64,000 bases of DNA from Saccopteryx bilineata (lineage: Eukaryota; Chordata; Mammalia; Chiroptera; Emballonuridae). The translations under genes were made by a program, and so were the position numbers. Where the stretch lies: assembly GCF_036850765.1 (NCBI RefSeq), contig NC_089493.1, forward strand, positions 131,632,239 to 131,696,238. The letters run 5' to 3'. The notes beneath the pieces are model-generated. The model did no database searches, was not told the origin of the DNA, and was given only the letters and a program-made list of their open reading frames with translations. Every line of letters starts with the position of its first letter. Within the stretch, counting starts at the first letter, position 1. This document shows positions 34,640 through 45,700 of this stretch, one piece after another.

Positions 34640-34775
34640 GGTTTTTAAAAAATCTGACACATTTTTGTCACGTCTTGGTGCATCAGAACAGTAAAGGAGG
34701 CGGGAGTGTGAAAAATGTTTTAACTTGCAACTTTGTAACAGTTCCAGTTTCTCTGGGCCTCCTCCCCCTCCCCCA
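34640..34775. promoter_or_regulatory. Candidate conserved non-coding element
   Basis: A repeat-free AT-rich island ('tttttaaaaaatctgacac', 'tttgtcacgtcttggtgc', 'gtgaaaaatgttttaacttg') in GC-rich DNA. Weak evidence: base composition and lack of repeat text only. Confidence 0.3.
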
Positions 34776-34847
34776 AGCTTCTGAGGAGGAACCTCAAAGC
34801 CCATCTGTTCCTGAATTCCTATTCCCTGCCCCTCACATCCACCCACC

Positions 34848-35165
34848 CATCATCCATCCATCCATCCATCCATCCACCCATCCATCCACCATCCATCATC
34901 CATCCATCCATCCACCCACCATCCACCATCCATGCATCCATCCATCCATCCATTCATCCATCCATCCACCATCCATCCACCATCCATCCACCATCCATCC
35001 ACCATCCATATACCATCCATCCATCCATCCATCCATCCATCCATCCATCCATCTACCATCCATCCATCCATCTACCATCCATCCATCCATCATTCATCCA
35101 TCCACCACCCATCCATCTATCTACCATCCATCCATCCACCCATTCATTCATTCTTCCTTCCTTCC
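34848..35165. repeat. (CATC)n / CCAT tetranucleotide array with interruptions
   Basis: About 320 bp of catccatc with recurrent 'ccacc' and 'atctaccatcc' interruptions, ending in cattcattcattcttccttcc. It gives long open frames on both strands (Ile/His/Pro/Ser; Met/Asp/Gly/Trp) which are artefacts of the repeat. Confidence 0.97.
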
Positions 35166-35224
35166 ACTCAACTGAGGGGAGAAAATCAGAGGAAGCAGCT
35201 AAAGGCTCTAAGAGACCCTGGACC

Positions 35225-35305
35225 TGTTTCTGGAGCTAGCTTCAACCCAGACTTGCTTGTGACCTTGTGCAGTTTCCAACCCTCTCTGGGCCCCAACTAT
35301 CTGCT
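35225..35305 (+). repeat. MIR relic
   Basis: 'ttgcttgtgaccttgtgcagtttccaaccctctctgggcc' is sense MIR core. Confidence 0.65.
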
Positions 35306-35339
35306 CCCAAGGGGTCAGGTCCATCCCTTTGGAGTTCCC

Positions 35340-38025
35340 TGACTCTGACACTCACAGAAATGTCTGGGGAAAGGGATTAGAAGTGGGAAGAGTCCGGGAG
35401 GGATCAAACAGGCAGGGAGAGTGGCCCCATGGTGGCAGAGGAAGCCAGACTAAATAGGTCCCAACCTTCATTCTCCTCAGGTTTGGGGCTTGGGTTAACC
35501 CTCCCCACAACCTCCACTCAGTTCCCACTTCACCTAGCCCATCCTGCGTAGTTCTTTGAAGGTAACCCAGGGCTAGCTGAGGTCTGGGGCAGCTGCACCA
35601 GGGTCAGGTGGGGTGATAAGGAGCCAGGCTGGATTGGGCATGTAGACGGCCCTCCACTGCCCTGCAGAGCCCTGGGAGAGCCAACAGGGTAGGCTCCAGG
35701 CCCTGGAAAATATGCTTCTCAGCCACCAGCCCTGCTGTCCCTAGGCTTGCCTGGCATTGGCTTCTGTTTCATTAGACTTAGAAATGCCAACTGGCCTGGA
35801 AAACCAGGAGCCCACGTAGTAGGCAGGTAGGAGCTGCCCTAGGCATGGGAATGACTAGGGGCACGAAGGGGCAGTGTGCTGGGTGGCTCAGCCACAACAA
35901 GGGCCCAGGCATTTCTCCCTCATTGCACAGCTCAGAGACCAGGACTGCTGGGCACCAGAGCTGTGGTCTGGGGTGGAGTGGGGGCAAGTAGTCAGTGCCC
36001 TGCTGCCAGGGGCAAAGAAGCCAGCCCCAGCGCCATTCTCCATCCAGCATCCCTCCACACTGGGCAGAACTCACAATGTCCAGGCCATGGAAGTGGGGAA
36101 AGGCAAAGGCAGAGGGAAGGAGGAGCCAGCAGAAGGAGTCCTCATCCCCCATGTGACCAGCTCACCCTGTTCTGCTTTCAGGAGCAAAAACAATTCCAAA
36201 ACTGTACCAGGTCACTGCTGACTACAAGACATTTCCTGCTTAGGGCTGAGGCAGCTCCTGAGTTCCCTGCACCCTGGGTAGGGCTTAGGGCAGCCGGAGC
36301 TCACCGTCCCCCAAGAATCCCTGCAGGAGGTAGTCTCATTCACTCAGCAGGGTGAGCTCTGGCCAGAGCAGCCAAATAAACCGACATCACCCGTTGCAGC
36401 CGGGGGCTGGGACCCAGGACGCGGCTAAGTCAGTGCAGCACGAATCTCACCACCATATGGGTGCAGGGTGGCTGTTGCGGGGGGGGGAGCTGGGGTTGCC
36501 ATGAGAACCTGAAGGCTGGCATTTCCTCTTTTGGGGAGGCTGAACCGTACTTCACAGGCGGTGTAAGCTTCTGAATCCCATTTTTCTCTTTTTTTAGGAA
36601 AGGAAAATGGGCAGGGGGAGGGGGTGGAAAAAGGCATGGAGGGAGAGGTACTGAGACAGGGACTGCGGGAGCTATCTAGGCCTGTCGTGTGTTGCTCAGG
36701 CCCCTGTGTTCCCCAGAGTTCAGCCCAGGGCCCGAGTGGGGCCTAGTGTCCCCACTGACTCCACAGCCGGGCCTTGGGTAAGCTTTTTCTTTAAAACATG
36801 CAACCTTGCACCCCCGTCTGAGCCTTCAAGCCAATTCTTTGGTCCCTTTCTGGGTTTCTTATCTTCGTCCATGTCCCCTGATTGTCCACCCTATGGGCAG
36901 CAACACAGGGACAGGGAGAGCAGAAGATGTGGGCCCTGCTCTTCGTAGGGTCTCCATCGGGAGCGGACGTCCATTCTTACCTGAGTGCCTCACATAGTTT
37001 GTCAGCAACTTGGCAGAGGACTTCTGTGTGACCAGCTGACATGGAGGGCCGCCCTGAGGGGAAGAGGAACTGAACAGGGGTGGGCGGTGGAAGGTGAACT
37101 TAGGGCGCTGTGGGGAGCTGCGAGGAGAGGGTCATCTGGAGAGGGCTTGAGAGTGAACACGCTGAGAATACAGGCTGTGTGGGCAGATGGGCCTGGTGTG
37201 AATCCAGGTAGCTCCATCACTGGTAAATGAATGTTCTCAAACCCAGGTTTCCTCGTGCTCCTCATGTTGAAGGCACCTTCCTTGCAGGTTTCGTGGGGTG
37301 TACACACAGTGGGGAGGGACCAGAGCAGCTGCCACTGGTGTGATTTTCAGAACATGGTCCCTGGCCTTAGCCAGGAACATTGGGATGAGTTTAACTGATC
37401 CTGAGCCAGGGCCTGAGCAAAGGTGTGGTGGGGCCCAGCACAGCCATGCTTTGCTGTGTGGCATTGTTGAGAGGAGCTGTCCTGACAGGGAAAGAGAGTG
37501 AGGTGGCAGGAGAAGCAGATGGTGGTGACAGCTAGAGAGCTGGGGCAAGGGCAAAGCCAAGCCTGTTCCCTCCAGGCTCTGGGCAGCTCTGAAGCAGAGC
37601 CTCCGCTGACTCTCCAACTCCCCTCCCCCCCCCCCACCCCAGCCCTACAGCCTCACCTGTCATGGCTGAGGCAGCCTTCTTAGAAAACCCTCTCCAGACC
37701 CTTGGGAAACAGGATCACTAAGCAAGGCGACCGGCAGTGTGATTCCAGCTTTGCCAGTGCTCCTGACTGTGGTCCTGGGGAAGCCCTGCCGTTCCCAGCC
37801 TGCACGTTGGGTTCAGATGGCTGTCCTGCCCCCCTTGGGGGCTGAGCAGGGCCCTGGGAGACACTGGAGCAAGCTTCCTTAGCCTGCATCTAGAGGAAAC
37901 AGGGGAGGGAAGCCCCATGGAGCAGGGGAGAGGGCAGGGGTGGAGAGTGGGAATGTTGTGTCCACTATCACAAAGCCCATGTATCAGCCTCTTTGGCGCC
38001 AAGATCTTCCTGTCCCATCTCACTC
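35340..38025. other. Unique sequence, no gene seen
   Basis: No exon or named repeat was recognised. C-runs at 37622-37637 and a G-run at 36479-36488. Confidence 0.4.
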
Positions 38026-38029
38026 TTGC

Positions 38030-38165
38030 ACTAACAGAGAGGTAGTGTCATTACCACCTGACACCTGAGAAGACTAAGGCTCCAAGGAGAGTCATTTGCC
38101 CAAGGTCATCTGTCTGGAGGAACCGAGGCAGGACTAGAGCACAGGTCTGCCTCACTCTGAACCCT
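38030..38165 (-). repeat. MIR relic
   Basis: 'gtgtcattaccacctgacacctgagaagactaaggctcc...gcccaaggtcatctgtctgg' is antisense MIR. Confidence 0.75.
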
Positions 38166-38499
38166 GTGTGGTGACCCCTCCAAGCCTGTCTCCTCTGACT
38201 CCCTCCAGCCCCCAGAGACAAAACACCCCAGCCCAGCTTCTGCAGTGGGCTGTTGTGGGCTCAGGGCGAGGGTATGTGGCAGGGACAGTGCTCAGCAAAG
38301 AGTACAGAGCAGGGAGAAAGACGCTGGCCTTCCTCAGACAGCCCAGAGACACAGGGCCTCAGCTTAGGAAGCAGGTGGAATGAGACTGACTCTGAAAGTT
38401 GCTCTCATCTCCTCAGCCTGAACGCCCTCAGCCTCTGTTTCCACATTCAGAAAACGGGGAACGGAGTGACCCTGTGTCGCCATGTCACTCAGCCTAGAT

Positions 38500-38745
38500 A
38501 GGTTTTGCTGCAGTAACACAAAACCTTAAACATCTTGGAGATTTAAAACAGCTCGGGGGCACATCTGGCCTTGATTGCAAAGGGGAGTAGGGACTATTCC
38601 TCATTGTTACGCAGGAACCCTCCCTCCCCCCCACTGAAGGAGGCCACCCTCCCCATACGTGCACCCACGATACTGTAGCACAGGGAAGTGGTATGACCAA
38701 GGCTCACTGGCTTGTAAGGTGCCCTCATGTAAGGGACACAGGTAA
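38500..38745. repeat. Old interspersed repeat, unnamed
   Basis: 'tttgctgcagtaacacaaaacc...catcttggag' resembles a mammalian repeat whose text starts 'tgctgcagtaacaaatc'. Family not assigned; a related type may lie at 54520-55030. Confidence 0.4.
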
Positions 38746-38780
38746 CCACCACTAACAATGCATTCATTGGCCAAAGTATA

Positions 38781-39347
38781 CGGTCTACCGGTCTACCGGA
38801 AAGTTCTGTCCGTTTCTATCACAACAAGTTTCGACACGTAAGCACATGTTTATTTGGCACATGTGTGCCTCTCTATTTTTATCACTTAATGTATACATAC
38901 TGACGTAGAAAATTAACTAAAACAAAGTTGATTCACCTTAGTCTTATGTGTGAAGCCATAGTGTACCCATGGCTACTAATAAAGTTCATTTACGCCACTG
39001 TAATTTTTACAAATTTCAACAAGAAAAAAATGCTACAGAAGCATGTCTGTCGTATCTACCATATTCCCCAGACTTAGCACCCTCCGACTATCACTTGTTT
39101 TTGTCCTTACAAAATTTTTTGAAGGGCAAAAATTCAAAAATGAAGAAGATATCAAACAAGCACTGGTTCAATTTTTTGCATCAAAAGATAAAACATTTTT
39201 CAAAAATGGGATATACAAATTGCCCTCACGCTGGCAAGAAATCATTAATAATAATGGCAATTATATTATTTAATAAAGCTTATTGATGGTAAGAAAAATT
39301 TGTATTTTGTTTTATTCCAAAAACGGACAGAACTTTCCGGTAGACCG
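38781..39347 (+). mobile_element. Internally deleted mariner transposon
   Basis: Terminal inverted repeats begin cggtctaccgg at the left and end ccggtagaccg at the right. Both continue into aaagttctgtccgttt and its complement for about 27 bp in all. TA dinucleotides flank both ends (38779-38780; 39348-39349), as mariner requires. The length is 567 bp against roughly 1.3 kb for an autonomous mariner. The left repeat carries a tandem copy of cggtctac (38781-38796). The encoded remnant joins the very start of a mariner transposase to its C-terminal part, so the element cannot mobilise itself but keeps both ends. Confidence 0.93.
38969..39277 (+). pseudogene. Mariner transposase remnant (N-terminus joined to C-terminus)
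   Basis: About 25 codons resembling a mariner helix-turn-helix start (VHLRHCNFYKF) run straight into the C-terminal catalytic motif YSPDLAPSDYHLF, which holds the last aspartate of the D,D34D triad. A +1 shift to another frame then gives EEDIKQALVQFFASKDKTFF and the family's usual end. The middle of the protein, with the first two catalytic aspartates, is absent. The open frames at 38969-39286 and 39043-39273 are parts of the same relic. Confidence 0.87.
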
Positions 39348-39359
39348 TATACATCATTC

Positions 39360-41575
39360 AGCCACGCCGATGTTGGAGGGAAGTCAGGGCAGTGCATTTC
39401 CTCACCCTGTGCCTGAAAGGAAGAAACCCAGGACCAGGCCAAACACATACAGCAAGCACACCGTGCACTGGAAGGAAGGGGGCCCTGTACACAGAGGGCG
39501 CCAAGTCAGTGCTCTCTATTCCCCTGACCCCAGGAGCTCCAATCCCCCTCTCTTGCAGTCTCCCTCAGTAGGCCATTGGGGTGGATGGACACTCCCCACC
39601 TTGAAGATGAATACCTTTGCCTCCAGGACAGAGAGAGGTGGTGTCTTCCCCAGGGGCCCACTGCACGGTGGCAGCAGAGCCAGGACAAGCTGACCAACGT
39701 CCTCCTTCCCGCTGAGCACTGCCCAACCCCCTCTCCACCCAGCGCCCCATTTAACAAATGGGGGAAAAAAAGCAGCAGAGACCAATAGAACCTTCATTTT
39801 ACAAAGGGCTTCATAAGACCCAGATCAAATGCCATCTCCTGCAGTTGACCAGGAAATTTAGTTCCGTCCCACGGACATTGCATTGGGCACCATGAGGGCA
39901 CAGGGGTGTCTGGGGGGCCCACCAGCCTGGGGACCTGCCTCTTGGCACCTTCTTTCCTCCCTCAGGGCGATGCCATGCTCCCTGCTGGGGCACACGGATC
40001 TGCCCAAGACTCACAGGGGACAGGGCCACAGGCAGGAAGAGCACCATGGGTGTGAGTTCACAGCCACATAGACAATGTGACCTTGGGTGAATCCCTTTCC
40101 CTCTTTGACCCTCAGTCTCACCCAATTAAGGGATTGTCCTAGATTCCCATCCCCATCTCTGACATCAGTATTCTGGGAGTTTCTTTGACAGCCAACATTT
40201 TCCCCTCCCTAAAATGACGTGGCTACAGTGGGAGAGAGAACCTTATCCCCTTATCCCTCCACCCTGTTCCTCACTGCACTCACCGGCCTGGCCAGACCCT
40301 GCCCTTCCACGAAGTAGCTTACAGTCCAAGGAGGAGACAGACAGGTAAGCAGCAAAGACCCTGGGTGTAACAGGGGCACACTCCCCTTCAAGAAGGCTCT
40401 TTGGTTACCAGCCATGGCACAAACCAGACAGGCTGTAGGTTGAGCCTAATTTCCCATACCCCTGCCCCCAGTCCTGCCATTGATTACTCCTGCACTAGAG
40501 AAATCTGGGAGGACTCCCTGGTGAAGGAGGAATTTGGAGCTGGACCCTCAACCACTCAGCCAGGCAAGGAAGGGGAGCAGTTTCCAGGCTGAGAATAGCA
40601 GGAGGCATGGCTTGGAAGTGGTGTGCCTCTGGGAGAGGGAGTGAGTGACAGATGTCACCTGGAGGATACACTTATTGATGAGGGGAAGCATGATTTCCCA
40701 TGTTCTAGCAAATCTCTCTCTTCCTCCCTCCCTCCCTCCCTCTCTCTCCCCAGCTGCAGCCACAGGCAAGAGATGTTAGGGTTTTTCAGGAAGACAGAAG
40801 AGCTGTCAGCCAAAATGTTACAGTGCAGAGAAGGGATGTGGCTTCTGAGTCCCCTAGGACTGTGGGAAGGGACCCCTTGTACCCAGTAAATTGAAAACAG
40901 TGAGGATGTAGTAACTCTGTACTGTTAACAGGTCACTTTGGGTCTGTCATCTCACTCGACCCTCACTCGGCCCCGGAAGTGTGCTCTGGCTCACTGCTTC
41001 CCCAGGTCACAGAGAAGGCACAAGAACCACCAAAGCTGGCAGGTCTGTGATGTGTGCTCATGCCATTCGACTCCATGGTGTATCCGTGCTCACTTCTCAG
41101 GAGTCACAGGGGCTTCACTGTGGGACATCTCCCTGGTGTGTAGACAGAGCAGGGTTCTGGCATGGATAGGCAATGGGTCCTGGGTCTCCCGCTCTGTGGC
41201 TTTCCTGGACTTCTCAAGTTTGAGAGGTCTGCCAAGGCCACCCTTGCTGAGCCTTCTTTCAGCCCACAGTTCCTGAGGGCCAGGCCAATCTCAGAGACCC
41301 TAGTTCCCCTTGACACCCCCCCCCAATGCCCCAAATAACTGCGGAGCCTCTGTCCCTTGAAAACAAGACCACATCAAAAAAAGGTACCAGTTTGCTGAGT
41401 AAAGCTGTTTGGAAAAGTGTGACTTCCAATGCTTGAACTGTGAGGCTCACTTAATTGTTTGTGAAGTCTGAGCACAACTTGAAGTCTAAAAAACCTGCTT
41501 TCTTGGTAAAAATGGATGGTTATCAATCACTACTTTATACAAATTTGAGCTTTAATCATTGGCCTTAAGAAGGAG
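39360..41575. other. Mostly unique sequence; one MIR relic at 40060-40150
   Basis: 'cacatagacaatgtgaccttgggtgaatccctttccctc' (about 40065-40105) is a sense MIR. A (ccct)n patch lies at 40720-40748. No exon was recognised. Confidence 0.45.
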
Positions 41576-42136
41576 CTATTCCCACCAACAGTGCACGAGG
41601 GTTTCCTTTTCTCCACGCTCCTGCACCGTTGGTGGGAATGCAGACTGGTGTGGCCACTGTGGAAAACAGTATGGAGATTCCTCAAGAAATTAAAAATAGA
41701 ACTGCCTTATGACCCAGTGATTCCACTTCTGGGAATGTATCCGAAGAAACCCAAACACTAACTAGAAAGAAGATATGCACCCCCATGTTTATTGCAGCAT
41801 TGTTCACAATAGCAAAGATCTGGAAACAGCCCAAGTGTCCGTCAATGGACGAGTGGATAAAAAAGCTGTGGTTCATTTACACAATGGAATACTACTCAGC
41901 CATAAAAAGAAGGAAATCTGACCCTTAGTAACAGTGTAGAAAGACTTGGAGAGCATTATGCTAGATGAAATACTCCAGTCTGAGAAAGACAAGCACCATG
42001 TGATTTCACTCATGTGGAATCTAATGAACAAAATGAACTAGCAAACAAAATAGAGACAGATTCATACATAGAGAGCAGGCAGAGAGCTGTCAGAGGGGAG
42101 GGGGTTTGTAGGGCTGGGTAAAAAAAGTGAAGGGAC

Positions 42137-42321
42137 AGTTAGAGCGTTGTCCTGAAGCACTGGGGTTGAGGGTTTGATCCCTGGTTGGGGCACATATGAG
42201 AATCATCCAATAAATGCATGGGTGGGTGAAACAGTGAGCCATTGTTTCCCTCCTTCCCTCTCTCTGTCTCTCTCTCTCTAAAGTCAGTAATAAATTTTAA
42301 AAAGAAAAAGAAAAATGATGA
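42137..42321 (+). mobile_element. VES-type SINE in L1
   Basis: A tRNA-like head (gttagagcgttgtcctgaag), B-box-like ggtttgatccc, 'ggcacatatgagaatcatccaataaatgc', CT-rich part and A-rich tail. The L1 word gtgaaggg repeats on the far side of the next SINE (about 42708-42716), which shows that the second SINE landed in this one's tail. Confidence 0.85.
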
Positions 42322-42690
42322 GCCCTGGCCGGTTGGCTCAGTGGTAGAGTGTCAGCCTGGTGTGTGGAATTCCCAGGTTCAATTCCCAGGGCACACAGGA
42401 GAAGCGCCCATCTGCTTCTCCACCCCTCCCTCTCTCCTTCCTCTCTGTCTCTCTCTTCCCTTCCTGCAGCCAAGGCTCCACTGGAGCAAAGTTGGCCCGG
42501 GCACTGAGGATGGCTCCATGACCTCTGCCTCAGGCGCTAGAATGGCTCTGGTTGCAACAGAGCAACAGCCCCAGATGGGCAGAGGATCGCCCCCTAGTGG
42601 GCGTGCCAGGGGGATCCCGGTCGGTGCATGCGGGAGTCTATCTCTCTGCCTCCCTGTTTCTCACTTCAGAAAAATACAAAAAAGAAAAGA
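42322..42690 (+). mobile_element. Bat tRNA-headed SINE (~380-bp type), in the tail of another SINE
   Basis: Head ccctggccggttggctcagt, with a deletion in the B-box region, then the body and A-rich tail. A 21-bp target duplication with one mismatch flanks it (42301-42321 and 42691-42711). Internal CTCF-core-like motif at 42587-42600 (minus strand CCACTAGGGGGCGA). It has two internal GC-rich units against three in the 13631 copy. Confidence 0.93.
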
Positions 42691-42893
42691 AAAGAAAAAG
42701 AAAAATGGTGAAGGGGTTAAGAAAACAAAACTCATAGACACAGACAACAGTTTGGTGACTACCAGAGGGAAAGGGGGCAGAGGGAGGCAGGAGAGGACAA
42801 AGGGGAGATAAACGGTGATGGAAGGAAACTTGGCTTGGGGTGGTGAACACACAACACAATATGCAGATGATATATTATAGAATTGTACACCTG

Positions 42894-43077
42894 CGCCTGA
42901 CCTGTGGTGGTACAGTGGATAAAGCGTCAACCTGAAACACTGAAGTCGCTGGTTCAAAACCCTGGGCTTGCCAGATCAAGGCACATATGGGAGTTCGTGC
43001 TTCCTGCTCCTCTCCCCTTCTCTCTCTCCTCTCTCTCTAAAAATGAATAAATAAAATCTAAAAAAAAGAAAGAAAGA
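42894..43077 (+). mobile_element. VES-type SINE in L1 3' UTR
   Basis: Head 'gcctgacctgtggtggtacagtgg', 'gataaagcgtcaacctg', 'tggttcaaaacc', CT-rich run, A-rich tail. Fifteen-base duplications agaattgtacacctg (42879-42893) and agaattgtgcacctg (43078-43092; one mismatch). Confidence 0.93.
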
Positions 43078-43499
43078 AGAATTGTGCACCTGTAACCTAT
43101 ATAATTTTATTAACCAGTGTCACCCCAATGAATTTGATATTTTTAAAACTGTATATATGAAGGAACAAGTATCACTTTTTCTAGATTTGGGTTTCTGGAG
43201 GCTCTGGGTGTGGCCTGGGCCACATGATGCTAAGATGCCCTGTCTTCCCAGGCCAGCGACATTCTCATTAGCAGTTATAGCAATGCAAGTTTCTTCAGCT
43301 ACTTGGCTCTTTGAGTACAGACTGCAGGTTATCAGTTGCCTTCTTTGGGCTTCCATGTAGCTTTCTGAACACCTTTTGTTTAGGCCTCAGTCATTTACTC
43401 AAAAAAAATCCTTGTTGAGAGTCAGGCACTAGGGACTTGCAGTGATGTCAAATTGGCCTCCTTGGTGCTTGTGAACAGACAGCAAAGCCCCAGGGCCCA

Positions 43500-43690
43500 A
43501 GACTCCTCCTCCTCACAGTGCATACCACTTTACAGATTGCAGAGCCCTTTGACGCTGGATCCTATGTTGGAACCACACAGTGGCATTACTGCCCCTGCCG
43601 TTTGTCACCTGAGAAGACTGAGACTTAAGATTTTAGGTGTACTGACCAGAGTCACCTGATGTCTGAGGCTGGAACTAACACTTCCTGGCT
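43500..43690 (-). repeat. MIR relic
   Basis: 'cacctgagaagactgagacttaagattttaggtg...cagagtcacctgatg' is antisense MIR-like. Confidence 0.55.
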
Positions 43691-43699
43691 CTAGCTCTA

Positions 43700-45005
43700 T
43701 TTTCCATAGTTGACCCCTTGGGAGGACAGAGTTGAGAGGTGGAAAGATCCCCACTTTTTCCTCTACCCCCTGCCCCCCTGGCAGGGCATCATTCTCCCAG
43801 CCATAGAGGTGTTGGGAACCCCTTCCTCAGAGGGGAAACCTATGGGAGCCCAGCCCAGGTGGAGGGTCCAGCTGGCCACACTGAATGCCCAAATCTCCTA
43901 ATTGCTCTCAAGGGTCCCTTGGTTTCTGTCCTCCAGCTAGAGGCCTTCCCAGGCACCTCCAGACCCCAGCTGACCATATTCTCTACCCTGAGCCAATAGC
44001 CACAATCCCCTACCCCTAGCTGCACCCCCCCCCAACAATCCTTCGCTCCTCCCCATATATGCCCCTGGGCCTTCGCTCTCCCTGTGCCCATGTAGGACTG
44101 GCCACATTTCTACTCCATTGTGGTTTCTTCCATATCTGATGGTCAGTTCCACATGCCAGCTCCTTGTGGATGTTTGCCTCAAACCTTACATTTGTAGGAC
44201 ATACATGCATGACCACTGACAACACACAGGCATTTCCACCAACCAGACACACTTCCTACAAAGTCTTCTGTCTCACCAAACACACAGAACACACAGGCAT
44301 CGCCTCCCACCGTGTTTACTTTGAATTCATGAACATTTACCCAGGCTGCAAATTACCCAGGAACAGCCCCCTGACCTAAACCTGTGTGCTGCTATTAAAA
44401 CACATTTCACATTATCAGCCATGGAGGTCTCTGGGTTAGCAGGTACAACAGGGGCAGTCCTGCAGGGCACCCCAGTCCCATCTGGAGAGCTGAGACTCAT
44501 TCCCTGGGTGTGTCTTAAAGGCACTTACAGAAGTTTAGACTTGGGGGGACACAGATCAAGACACCCCCCCATTGCACATGCAGAACCGAGAGCCTTCCAG
44601 CCTTCCAGAGGTGCTCTGGGGTGTGTGCGGGATTTCTGGGCCACGGGCATGTGTGACAGTAGGTTTGAGACCTAGGCTTGGGTTCCTGTTGTCCCCACCT
44701 TGGGTCTTCTGACAGCAGGGAGCGGACTGGGGTCCCAGAGGAGCCAGGGGCCTGCCTGAAAAGGGTGATGCTTGGGAAGGGGGTGTGGGTTGTTCAGCGT
44801 GGCTCTGGGGTGGGGAGGCCTGGGCCCCATTTCATTTGTTGCTACCCAGGGCATGGCCTGTCCAGTCTTCCCCTCTCTTAGCTGGGTCTCTGAGGCTCAG
44901 AGAAGGCAGGTCAGAGGCTGAGCCAGGCTTGACCTGGACCTCTGTAGCTACTGACCTCGGAATCAGATTGGGGTCAGGTTCAGGCCAGGTCATCCTGTGT
45001 TAGAA
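43700..45005. other. Unique sequence, no gene seen
   Basis: Includes a short AT-rich patch (44385-44415, 'gctgctattaaaacacatttcacattatc') that may be conserved; otherwise nothing recognised. Confidence 0.4.
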
Positions 45006-45020
45006 CTGCAATCAGCCATC

Positions 45021-45023
<3 letters not shown>

Positions 45024-45065
<42 letters not shown>

Positions 45066-45414
45066 TATATGTTTTTGAAGTTGGAAACAGGGAGGCAGTC
45101 AGACAGACTCCCGCATGCGCATGACCAGGATCCACCCAGCATGCCCACCAGGGGGCGATGCTCTGCCCATCTGGGGCATTGCCCTGCTGCAATCAGAGCC
45201 ATTCTAGCGCCTGAGGCAGAGGCTCAGCGCCCGGGCAAACTTTGCTCCAATGGAACCTTGGCTGCAGGAGGGGAAGAGAGAGACAGAGAGGAAGGAGAGG
45301 GGGAGAGGTGGAGAAGCAGATGGGGGCCTCTCCTGTGTGCCCTGGCCAGGAATTGAACCTGGGACTCCCACACGCCAGGCTGACACTCTACCACTGAGCC
45401 AACCGGCCAGGGCC
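45024..45414 (-). mobile_element. Bat tRNA-headed SINE (~380-bp type) with (TTTA)n tail
   Basis: The best-preserved minus-strand copy: head at the right (ctaccactgagccaaccggc, about 45389-45408), B box seen as gaattgaacctgg, body, and a tail that has become (TTTA)n at 45021-45063. Perfect 14-bp duplications aatcagccatctta at 45010-45023 and 45415-45428. CTCF-core-like ccaccagggggcga at 45145-45158. Confidence 0.95.
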
Positions 45415-45534
45415 AATCAGCCATCTTAGAACGAGAACATAGATGAAGGTGGGTTCACATCTTGGTCCTCCCACTTTATGGAGAGCCGAGACAGGGCAGG
45501 GGATGCTGCTAGGGTAGCTGTCTGCATGAGCATT

Positions 45535-45700
45535 CCAGCTCTACTGCTGTGTGGCCTGGGGCTAGTGACTTCCCATTTTTGAGCCTCAGCTTCCCCCTCT
45601 GTAAAACGAGGCCAATAATGCATCTACCTATAGAGTCATTGCATTTGATATGTTGGCCTGGTGCCTGGTCTGCAGCTAGAGCTCCTTAAGTGCCAGCAGC
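45535..45700 (+). repeat. MIR relic
   Basis: 'ctgctgtgtggcctggggctagtgacttcccatttttgagcctcagcttccccc' is a clear sense MIR. Confidence 0.85.

Larger units (their letters stand above)
41578..43145 (+). mobile_element. 5'-inverted (twin-primed) L1 with nested SINEs
   Basis: From 41621 the plus strand carries the L1 ORF2 C-terminus ('gttggtgggaatgcagactgg', 'gaactgccttatgacccagtg', 'ggaatactactcagccataaaaag'), then the 3' UTR, ending at about 43145 ('tattaaccagtgtcaccccaatgaatt'). The 43 bases just upstream (41578-41620) are the same L1 position in reverse orientation, so attcccaccaacagtgca faces tgcaccgttggtgggaat as an inverted repeat. Such 5' inversions are typical of twin priming. Three SINEs interrupt the body. 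Confidence 0.88.

Noticed and set aside
34519..35342. Long Ile/His/Pro/Ser and Met/Asp/Gly/Trp frames
   Set aside because: Produced by the CATC tetranucleotide array.
38969..39286. Functional mariner transposase
   Set aside because: Two of the three catalytic aspartates and the whole middle are missing, and the frame shifts.
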